Shown here: positions 1 through 4,769 of the stretch, one piece after another
How positions within the stretch are numbered: the first letter of the stretch is position 1
How the letters are laid out: each line of letters begins with the position of its first letter
DNA from: Candidatus Thorarchaeota archaeon
Lineage (GTDB): Archaea; Asgardarchaeota; Thorarchaeia; Thorarchaeales; Thorarchaeaceae
NCBI GenBank assembly: GCA_030638785.1
Contig: DAOWDY010000250.1
Coordinates: 1 to 7,657 of the forward strand
Length of the DNA: 7,657 nucleotides
Direction: 5' to 3'
Program-made: the position numbers and the translations under genes
The notes under the pieces: generated by a model
Databases searched by the model: none
What the model was told of the DNA's origin: nothing
Seen by the model: only the letters and a program-made list of their open reading frames with translations

Positions 1-156
1 CTAATGCGTCAGGCGGTCATGCAGAGCCTGCCTTACTCTCTCATTCGTGATGCTGGAATGACCGAACTACCTCCTGGAACAATGACCGTTATTGGAATAG
101 GCCCCGCTAAGGCTGAAGTCGTGGACAAGATTACTGGTGAGCTCAAACTGCTGTAA
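1..156 (+). CDS. pth2: Peptidyl-tRNA hydrolase, Pth2 family (C-terminal 51 residues; 5' end outside window)
   Basis: Frame 1 is open from the window edge to a TAA at 154-156 and encodes the last 51 residues of a Pth2-type peptidyl-tRNA hydrolase. This enzyme cleaves the ester bond of peptidyl-tRNAs that drop off ribosomes and so recycles the tRNA in the cytoplasm. The recognisable family signature is the C-terminal block with LIRDAGMTE, then PPGT, then IGIGPA, ending VDKITGELKLL, which matches the usual Pth2 end. The N-terminal part, including the start codon, lies upstream of the window. truD follows on the same strand after 12 nt, so the two are probably co-transcribed as a small tRNA-maintenance unit. 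No break or odd residue is visible in the part present. Confidence 0.93.
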   Translation, partial: LMRQAVMQSLPYSLIRDAGMTELPPGTMTVIGIGPAKAEVVDKITGELKLL

Positions 157-168
157 GGGGAAAGTGTC

Positions 169-1518
169 TTGCAGAATCCTCCTCCGCTTGAAATCTCATT
201 TGGGATGGAACTCTACAGTACTAAATTTACAGGCACTGGCGGTAATCTAAAACAACGATATGAGGATTTCATAGTCGAAGAGATAGACCCTTCGGGGCGG
301 ATTGCACTTGCTAACATCTCGCAGGAAGGACCATTCATTGAGAAAGAAGCTTCTGTTTCTGGTGAACCTAGGAAGGCAAGGTTCATTCATTTTACAGTTC
401 AAAAGTTGGGTCTGAACACTATGGATGTTGCAAGTCTTCTATCCTCTTCTCTAATGGTATCTCAAAATATGATTACATATGCGGGACTTAAGGATAAGAG
501 GGCATTAACCGCACAGAAATTTTCAGCTCCTGCAAAGTCAGTTAATGACCTTAAAGAATTGGAATTGCTGAGAGTATGGATCCGCGAGATAGAATATTCA
601 CGAAAACAGCTCCGGACCGGAGATCTCTGGGGTAACAGATTTAGGATATTACTTCGCAATCTTGATGTTTCATGCAAAGAGGCTTGTGAAAGAGCAAGTG
701 AAATTGCACGCCAACCAATCTTGAATTACTTTGGTATTCAACGTTTTGGAGTATCTCGGCCTTTTACACATCTTGTAGGAAAGGCGCTCACAAATCGTGA
801 TTATGATGAGGCTGCTCGATATATTCTCGCAAAGTCGAGTCCCTATGAGTCGGAAGAAATGAAAGAAATCAGAGAATCTTTGATGGATGGAGCGATCGAC
901 GAAGGTGTCTTGGAGAAGTTTCCGAGAGGTCTTCGATATGAACGGTTTATGATAAAGAGTTTAATCAACCATCCTCAGGATTATGAACGAGCATTCTCAA
1001 AGATTCCACCTAAGATGCAGACGCTGTTTGTACACTCGTATCAGTCTTACTTATTCAATCGAATCATCAGTCTACGAATCAAAGAGGGATTGAGCCTGAA
1101 AGAGCCTGAAGTGGGTGATTTCATAATCCGACTTGACAAGTCCCACACGGGCCGTGACGACTGGCTGTTTGTGACCGAGCAGAATTACGAAACGCGACTC
1201 GAGCAGGTCAAATCAGGAGAATATGGCATTGCGAGTGTTATTCCCGGTTATACAACTAAAATGCCAAACACGAAGCAGACGGAACATATTGTCAGGATCT
1301 TAAAAGAAGATTCTACTGCTGTTGAAGATTTTAGATTTCCTGAGAGTCGGTATCTCAATTCTCCCGGAAGCCTTCACCTTCTTTCCATTGAGCTGGATAA
1401 ATTGGATGTGCAATGTATTGAAGAGGGACTACAGATTGGATTCTCTCTCAGAAAGGGCTCCTATGCAACCGTGGTGCTGAGGGAGATAATGAAGAACGAA
1501 CCAATCAAGAGAACTTAG
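169..1518 (+). CDS. truD: tRNA pseudouridine(13) synthase TruD / Pus7 family
   Basis: A 449-residue TruD-family pseudouridine synthase, which converts uridine 13 in the D arm of tRNAs to pseudouridine; archaeal and eukaryotic (Pus7) members may also act at other sites. Visible motifs are the N-terminal GTGG and YEDFIVEEI (residues 22-39), the catalytic AGLKDKRA with nucleophile Asp109, and NYFGIQRFG (186-194), all diagnostic of the family. The length fits archaeal TruD, which carries an inserted TRUD domain in the middle of the catalytic fold. The start is taken as TTG at 169 because PPLE-x4-GM just after it resembles the conserved family N-terminus; ATG at 205 would cut this off. A purine-rich run (AAGGGGAAAG, about 155-164) precedes it as a weak ribosome site. 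It lies 12 nt after pth2 and converges on the minus-strand KH gene with a 1-bp gap. Confidence 0.95.
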   Translation: MQNPPPLEISFGMELYSTKFTGTGGNLKQRYEDFIVEEIDPSGRIALANISQEGPFIEKEASVSGEPRKARFIHFTVQKLGLNTMDVASLLSSSLMVSQNMITYAGLKDKRALTAQKFSAPAKSVNDLKELELLRVWIREIEYSRKQLRTGDLWGNRFRILLRNLDVSCKEACERASEIARQPILNYFGIQRFGVSRPFTHLVGKALTNRDYDEAARYILAKSSPYESEEMKEIRESLMDGAIDEGVLEKFPRGLRYERFMIKSLINHPQDYERAFSKIPPKMQTLFVHSYQSYLFNRIISLRIKEGLSLKEPEVGDFIIRLDKSHTGRDDWLFVTEQNYETRLEQVKSGEYGIASVIPGYTTKMPNTKQTEHIVRILKEDSTAVEDFRFPESRYLNSPGSLHLLSIELDKLDVQCIEEGLQIGFSLRKGSYATVVLREIMKNEPIKRT

Positions 1519-1519
1519 T

Positions 1520-2104
1520 CTATCCTCTCCTCCTCCCTGAAAACTCTCGGAGCTTCTCACCAAACTCATCTGATTCAGACTCATCCTCTTTCTCGATTTT
1601 TTCATCCTGATACTGAAACAATACTGAGTCGCCTGTAATCGCGGAAACAATCGCTCTAAGTTGTTCCTTTGAGTACTTGATTCGCTCTCTATCTTCAGGT
1701 CTAAGCATCACAATGCTCTCTTTGAAACCATTTGGCAGATAAAGACTATTCACACCAACTTCAATTGCCGGTTGAATCATTTCACGTACAACGGTTCGTA
1801 ATTTTGCTGGACCTTCCACAATGAGATATTCTCCATATGTTTCGGTAATCTCGTTTAACAGTGATTCATCATCCGTGAAGACCGATTTGCTCTTCTTCTT
1901 TACAACGAGAATAAGAAGCCCATCAGTCTTAATGGCCCTTAGAAGATTGGCTTTCTCTAGTTCCGGATGGTCCTTAGATTTTTCAAGAAGCCATTTACTG
2001 AACTCAACATCGAATTCAGCAATCTCTCCAGCATCAAATCTATCTTGACAACTCGGGCAGAGCATATCAGACTCTAAATCGAATACACATACAGGTAGGC
2101 GCAT
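1520..2104 (-). CDS. Zinc-ribbon plus KH-domain protein, archaeal NusA-like family (degenerate)
   Basis: A 194-residue protein resembling the archaeal family annotated as NusA-like transcription factors: a short N-terminal zinc ribbon followed by a KH RNA-binding domain. Residues 1-20 hold the ribbon remnant with Cys6, Cys16 and Cys19 (LCPSC). The usual first CxxC pair reads CVFD, so one Cys is replaced by Asp9. GEIAEFDVEFSKWL (26-39) matches the conserved linker, and residues about 60-165 align in layout with the KH domain, including IEVGVNSLYLP near 114-124. The KH GXXG loop is missing; TDDE occupies that place (77-80). The tail (168-187) is strongly acidic and ends in GRRRG. It follows Alba on the same strand after a 74-nt spacer, and GAGGA seven nt before ATG 2104 is a good ribosome site. 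Family assignment is fairly sure; the RNA-binding role is uncertain given the lost loop. Confidence 0.78.
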   Translation of the reverse strand: MRLPVCVFDLESDMLCPSCQDRFDAGEIAEFDVEFSKWLLEKSKDHPELEKANLLRAIKTDGLLILVVKKKSKSVFTDDESLLNEITETYGEYLIVEGPAKLRTVVREMIQPAIEVGVNSLYLPNGFKESIVMLRPEDRERIKYSKEQLRAIVSAITGDSVLFQYQDEKIEKEDESESDEFGEKLREFSGRRRG

Positions 2105-2178
2105 TGTTTCTTCCTCAAGGAGCTGGTGTTTCAGCAGTGACCAAGCTCTGTGTGAGGAACATATGAGCCTTCCGAAGA

Positions 2179-2490
2179 CTACTTCGTTAGAATGATATCT
2201 ATTGTTGAAACATTCAGGTCACTACCCTTGTCTGTTTGAACAGTTGTAGTGCCAATCTGAATATCTTTCACATCAACATCAGTTAGGAATCTATTTCGAG
2301 TGATTTCAGCAACATCTACTGCTCTACTGATCAATCTACCTCTAGCTCTGATTGCAACCTCTGTAGCACCTTTGTTAAACAGAGTTACGCATGCAAGAAC
2401 ATAGCTCATAACATTCTTAGAGCCGACTAGTATCGTGGAATCTCCACGGTTAGTCCTTTCTGCTTTTACACTCTGCTTTTCCTCCGCCAC
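2179..2490 (-). CDS. albA: Alba-family DNA/RNA-binding chromatin protein
   Basis: Alba is a small dimeric nucleic-acid-binding protein that coats archaeal DNA and also binds RNA. The family core is clear: VGSKNVMSYVLACVTL, then IRARGRLISRAVDVAEITRN, then IGTTTVQT and a C-terminal VSTIDIIL strand. I place the start at GTG 2490, giving 103 residues beginning MAEEKQ, a normal Alba length. The frame stays open to an ATG at 2544 (121 residues), but the 18 extra residues are unlike any Alba N-terminus, and a BRE/TATA-like element at 2559-2547 would start transcription inside that extension. GGAG nine nt before GTG 2490 could serve as ribosome site; GTG 2505 is another option. The lysine acetylated in Sulfolobus Alba (Lys16 of GKK) is Ser here (GSK). 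The KH-protein gene lies 74 nt downstream on the same strand. Confidence 0.93.
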   Translation of the reverse strand: MAEEKQSVKAERTNRGDSTILVGSKNVMSYVLACVTLFNKGATEVAIRARGRLISRAVDVAEITRNRFLTDVDVKDIQIGTTTVQTDKGSDLNVSTIDIILTK

Positions 2491-2546
2491 ACGAAATTTC
2501 TCCACTAGCTGAAGGTTCAGCCAGATGCCTAGACTCGCCGGCATCT

Positions 2547-2559
2547 GATATAGATTTCG
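2547..2559 (-). promoter_or_regulatory. Putative BRE/TATA promoter of the Alba gene
   Basis: Read on the minus strand this is CGAAA followed by TCTATATC, a good match to the archaeal BRE plus TATA layout. With the usual spacing of about 25 bp, transcription would begin near 2524, which is inside the longest Alba reading frame and about 34 nt before GTG 2490. This supports the shorter Alba start. A weaker TATATTAA element (minus strand, 2671-2664) further upstream is an alternative that would allow a longer leader. Confidence 0.5.
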
Positions 2560-2672
2560 TTTCTCCTAGAGCTAATGATATTGAACGCTAGAGAGAGAAT
2601 GAAACTTTTTTTCTTTGTTACACAAGCTTTTTCACCAAACAACACTGGCTCGGTAATTGGATGTTAATATAG

Positions 2673-3941
2673 ATGGCACAGCTTACATTTCTAGGATCCT
2701 GTCGCGAGATTGGACGTTCTGGGTTTCATCTTGAGGTGAATAAGGAAAGTTTCTTAGTCGATTTTGGGGTCAAATTTGGAAATCCCCCAGCTTTCCCAGA
2801 TATGGTTCCGACAGAAAATCTACAAGGTGTTGCAATAACACATGCCCATCTAGATCATTCAGGAGGTGTACCCATTGTCTTGGCAAAAGATGCGGCACTC
2901 TCCCTCTTTTGTACTCCTGCTACACGTGATCTTTGCCTTCCATTGATTAGAGATATGTACAAAATCTCTCGTGGGCGCCTTCCTTTTTCAAACAATGATA
3001 TTGTACGAGTTCGACGCCAGTGCCAACCTACAGCATATGAACAGACCACACCTATTGGCCGAAAATTTGAGATGACCCTCTTCAATGCAGGCCATATTCC
3101 CGGGAGCTCCATGGTGTCAATCAGATACAATAGTAAGAGAATTCTATTCACAGGGGATTTCAATTCCACGGAATCTCGACTTAATCCTGGTGCGCGAAAG
3201 AACCTTCCGAAACACGATATAGTTGTGACAGAGAGCACGTATGCTAGACGAGTCAATCCGAATCGTGAAGAAATCGAAGAGGCAATGATTCAGACGGTCC
3301 TCGAAACACTAGAACGAGGAGGAATTGCTCTAATTCCAGCATTTGCGGTAGGACGAAGTCAGGAAATCATGTGCATTCTAGAGAAACACGGAATTCCCAA
3401 GAAATATCCGATATTCGTTGATGGCATGGCCAGAAAGGTGAATGATGTAGTTGTTAAGCATCCAGAATACATCAGTTCCCCTCAATCTTTTGAGAGAGCT
3501 ATTCATCGTACCCGTGTGGTTCATGACAATAGAGACCGTCAATTCGCGATAAAGAAACCTGGAATCATTATTGCACCTGCAGGAATGCTGAAAGGAGGAG
3601 CATCGCACCTATACTTCAAGATGCTATATGATAACCCTAAGAATAGCATCATTCTTGTTAGTTTCCAGATTCCTGGTACTCCCGGTGCCGTGCTCATGGC
3701 GAAAAGAAAAGTAACTATTGGTAGCCGTGAATTTGACGTTAAAGCTGATGTAAGATATCACCATCTCAGCAGCCATGCTGATTCCAAAGGTTTGTTGGAC
3801 ATGCTTCTCAATATCCCCGGTGACCCTAAGTTCTATTTGGTGCATGGAGAGAGCGAATCATGCGAGGCTCTTGCTACAAAGCTAGAGAAAAAGGGACGAC
3901 GGGCACATATCCCCGAAACGAACGAGATAGCAGAAGTCTAA
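2673..3941 (+). CDS. aCPSF2: Beta-CASP metallo-beta-lactamase ribonuclease, aCPSF2 type
   Basis: A 422-residue zinc-dependent nuclease of the beta-CASP group related to eukaryotic CPSF73 and to archaeal aCPSF2, expected to cut and/or trim RNA in the cytoplasm. All catalytic motifs are present: HAHLDH (57-62), His141 in NAGHIPGSS, Asp162 in FTGDF, the beta-CASP motif A Glu187 (TEST), PAFAVGRSQE (222-231), motif B His368 in HLSSHAD, and motif C His391 in LVHGE. There is no N-terminal KH region, which separates it from aCPSF1/FttA, the transcription-termination factor. The start is ATG 2673 because the first beta strand (MAQLTFLGS) begins there; only a weak GGATG precedes it, 9 nt upstream. It is divergent from Alba, and its stop abuts the eL38 stop with no base between. 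Exact substrate cannot be read from sequence. Confidence 0.93.
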   Translation: MAQLTFLGSCREIGRSGFHLEVNKESFLVDFGVKFGNPPAFPDMVPTENLQGVAITHAHLDHSGGVPIVLAKDAALSLFCTPATRDLCLPLIRDMYKISRGRLPFSNNDIVRVRRQCQPTAYEQTTPIGRKFEMTLFNAGHIPGSSMVSIRYNSKRILFTGDFNSTESRLNPGARKNLPKHDIVVTESTYARRVNPNREEIEEAMIQTVLETLERGGIALIPAFAVGRSQEIMCILEKHGIPKKYPIFVDGMARKVNDVVVKHPEYISSPQSFERAIHRTRVVHDNRDRQFAIKKPGIIIAPAGMLKGGASHLYFKMLYDNPKNSIILVSFQIPGTPGAVLMAKRKVTIGSREFDVKADVRYHHLSSHADSKGLLDMLLNIPGDPKFYLVHGESESCEALATKLEKKGRRAHIPETNEIAEV

Positions 3942-4157
3942 TTATTCCTCTTCTGTTTCGGGTCTTGCTTCAGAGATTTGGCACTTGACCCGTGAGAGGA
4001 TCTCTTCTGCCTTCTGAGGTTCGACTACGAGTGTATAGAGGTATCTTGCGGTACGCAGTTTGAGTTTGACCTGATCTGGGCCCCTCTTCACGCGACACTC
4101 TTCAGCATCTTCGGTCATCTCAAGGAACTTTTCTACGTCGTGAATCTGTTTTGGCAT
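3942..4157 (-). CDS. rpl38e: 50S ribosomal protein eL38
   Basis: A 71-residue protein matching eL38, a small protein of the large ribosomal subunit shared by eukaryotes and only part of the Archaea. The conserved features are the start MPKQI followed by VEKFLEM (compare human MPRKI...DFL), the basic strand DQVKLKLR, and RYLYTLVV near residues 39-46, which is nearly identical to the eukaryotic RYLYTLVI. The C-terminus is acidic (PETEEE) and a little longer than usual. The stop TAA (3944-3942) abuts the convergent aCPSF2 stop. Upstream on the same strand are a tRNA 3'-end-like relic, tRNA-Val and eL40, so it may be part of a ribosomal-protein/tRNA transcript or use its own promoter near 4285. 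GGGG about 9 nt before the ATG is a weak ribosome site. Confidence 0.92.
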   Translation of the reverse strand: MPKQIHDVEKFLEMTEDAEECRVKRGPDQVKLKLRTARYLYTLVVEPQKAEEILSRVKCQISEARPETEEE

Positions 4158-4187
4158 TTTTTAAGCCCCGTTTAATTTTGAATGGGA

Positions 4188-4211
4188 TGGTGGGCCGAGT
4201 GTGATTCGAAA
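4188..4211 (-). pseudogene. tRNA 3'-end-like relic (T loop, acceptor strand, CCA)
   Basis: On the minus strand this reads TTTCGAAT, CACAC, TCGGCCC, A, CCA: the layout of a tRNA T loop, T-stem 3' strand, acceptor 3' strand, discriminator and CCA. Aligned with the tRNA-Val 3' end (4338-4315), 19 of 23 positions agree, including ten consecutive bases at the CCA end, and three of the four differences are transitions. The T stem cannot form because the base at position 53 is T rather than G and ATCCT cannot pair with CACAC. No matching 5' acceptor strand or anticodon arm is visible in 4212-4314. It is therefore a fragment, not a working tRNA. It lies in the leader of eL38. Confidence 0.5.
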
Positions 4212-4280
4212 GGATTTGTTAATCGAATCTTACGCAATGGTCTGTAGCGTCCATCCATTTGTCGCAGGTTCAGAGTTTGA

Positions 4281-4290
4281 GTTATAAGAG
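4281..4290 (-). promoter_or_regulatory. Possible TATA element between tRNA-Val and eL38
   Basis: The minus strand reads CTCTTATAAC, a TATA-like sequence 25 nt beyond the 3' end of tRNA-Val. If used, transcription would start near 4259 and give eL38 a leader of about 100 nt that contains the tRNA-like relic. No clear BRE precedes it, so this is tentative; read-through from eL40 and tRNA-Val is the alternative. Confidence 0.3.
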
Positions 4291-4314
4291 TAACGGCGTG
4301 AACAAGATAAGAAG

Positions 4315-4451
4315 TGGTGGGCCGGGGGCGACTCGAACGCCCGATATCCGCCGATTTCAGTGATATTCACGAGTATTCACAATCATTAGCGATATTGTCA
4401 ATGAATCATCACATGTGAAGGCGACGTCATAGCCGACTAGACCACCGGCCC
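4315..4451 (-). tRNA. tRNA-Val (anticodon CAC) with a 60-nt intron at position 37/38
   Basis: The minus strand folds as a complete tRNA. The acceptor stem is GGGCCGG (4451-4445) with CCGGCCC, followed by discriminator A and an encoded CCA ending at 4315. The D arm has GTC/GAC with GG in the loop, the anticodon stem is TCGCC with GGCGG (one T-G pair), and the anticodon loop is TTCACA plus C with anticodon CAC. The variable loop is ATATC, and the T arm is GGGCG, TTCGAGT, CGCCC. The 5' exon is 4451-4414 and the 3' exon 4353-4315; the spliced product is 77 nt including CCA. The gene starts 16 nt after the eL40 stop codon, and I see no convincing promoter of its own, so it may be cut out of an eL40 transcript. 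Position 13 is T within TCTAG, a context fitting TruD/Pus7 modification. Confidence 0.95.
4354..4413 (-). other. Archaeal tRNA intron with canonical bulge-helix-bulge splice motif
   Basis: The 60-nt intron sits at the canonical position between tRNA bases 37 and 38. The central four-base-pair helix is formed by TTCA (tRNA 32-35) and TGAA near the intron end. The flanking three-base bulges are CA|T on the 5' side and AT|C on the 3' side, with the cut after the second base as expected for the archaeal splicing endonuclease. Inside the intron, GTGAT pairs with ATCAC, and the stem continues as ATTCA with TGAAT after one bulged G. The remaining loop has no reading frame for a homing enzyme. Confidence 0.92.
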
Positions 4452-4467
4452 CGGCGTAGTTAAAAGA

Positions 4468-4623
4468 TCACTTTTTCCTGCGCTTTGGCCTGAGATCCTT
4501 TCCTCTACACTTTCTGCACTTCTTTGCCTTCAGTGGATTAGTTGCTCCGCAATCGCGGCATACTGACTTGTATAGCAAGTAGTGCTGTGCGAGTCTTCGT
4601 TTCTCGATATCAGAAACTGGCAT
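4468..4623 (-). CDS. rpl40e: 50S ribosomal protein eL40
   Basis: A 51-residue protein, easily missed because of its size, matching archaeal eL40 (the counterpart of the ribosomal half of the eukaryotic ubiquitin-L40 fusion). It begins MPVSDIEKRRLAQHYLLYKS and carries one zinc ribbon with Cys22, Cys25, Cys36 and Cys39 (CRDC and CRKC), then a very basic tail PKRRKK that would sit in rRNA. All four zinc ligands are intact and the length is normal. The start ATG 4623 is supported by GAGGT seven nt upstream (4635-4631). A TATA-like element at 4699-4692 and a sucCD terminator upstream suggest it begins a new transcript, with tRNA-Val and then eL38 following on the same strand. Confidence 0.95.
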   Translation of the reverse strand: MPVSDIEKRRLAQHYLLYKSVCRDCGATNPLKAKKCRKCRGKDLRPKRRKK

Positions 4624-4649
4624 TCTTAGGACCTCATTGGTATCGATTA

Positions 4650-4668
4650 CGGACTTCCCAGTAGTCCG
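4650..4668 (-). other. Small hairpin in the eL40 leader
   Basis: CGGACT and AGTCCG form a six-base-pair stem with a seven-base loop. It would lie almost at the 5' end of the eL40 mRNA if transcription starts near 4670, as the TATA position predicts. It could protect the 5' end or be a protein-binding site, but nothing in the sequence decides this. Confidence 0.35.
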
Positions 4669-4691
4669 CTCAGGCCAACCGATAGTCTATG

Positions 4692-4699
4692 AATATAAA
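4692..4699 (-). promoter_or_regulatory. TATA box of the eL40 transcript
   Basis: The minus strand reads TTTATATT, a strong archaeal TATA match, preceded by the purine-rich GGAACAGG as a possible BRE. Expected transcription start is near 4670, leaving a leader of about 46 nt before the eL40 ATG. It lies just downstream of the sucD terminator hairpin, as expected for a fresh transcription unit. Confidence 0.55.
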
Positions 4700-4714
4700 C
4701 CTGTTCCTCAGGCA

Positions 4715-4754
4715 CAATGAAAGAAAGATCGCTGAGGGCTATATTGCCCCCAGC
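4715..4754 (-). terminator. Hairpin terminator after sucD
   Basis: On the minus strand GCTGGGGGC (4754-4746) pairs with GCCCTCAGC (4739-4731) over nine base pairs with one G-T pair and a six-base loop. It is followed by the T-rich run GATCTTTCTTTCATTG. It starts 15 nt after the sucD stop codon and precedes the eL40 TATA box, so it probably ends the sucCD message. Archaeal termination depends mainly on the T-rich part; the hairpin may also protect the 3' end. Confidence 0.55.
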
Positions 4755-4769
4755 AACGTCATTTCAAGT

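Noticed and set aside
2173..2186. CGAAG/CTTCG hairpin overlapping the Alba stop codon
   Set aside because: The stem is only five pairs without a T-rich tail, and the KH gene continues downstream on the same strand; too weak to call a terminator.
2664..2671. TATA-like TTAATATA directly before the aCPSF2 ATG
   Set aside because: It would start transcription about 25 bp inside the gene, with no suitable downstream start that keeps the first beta strand of the fold. On the minus strand it could serve Alba only with a long leader.
4204..4230. GATTCG ... CGAATC inverted repeat upstream of eL38
   Set aside because: Six pairs with a 15-base loop that partly overlaps the tRNA-like relic; common by chance at this size and not extended by flanking pairs.
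4212..4314. Search for the 5' half of a second tRNA that would complete the relic at 4188-4211
   Set aside because: No GGGCCGA-type acceptor strand, D arm or anticodon arm found, so a full or split tRNA is not supported.
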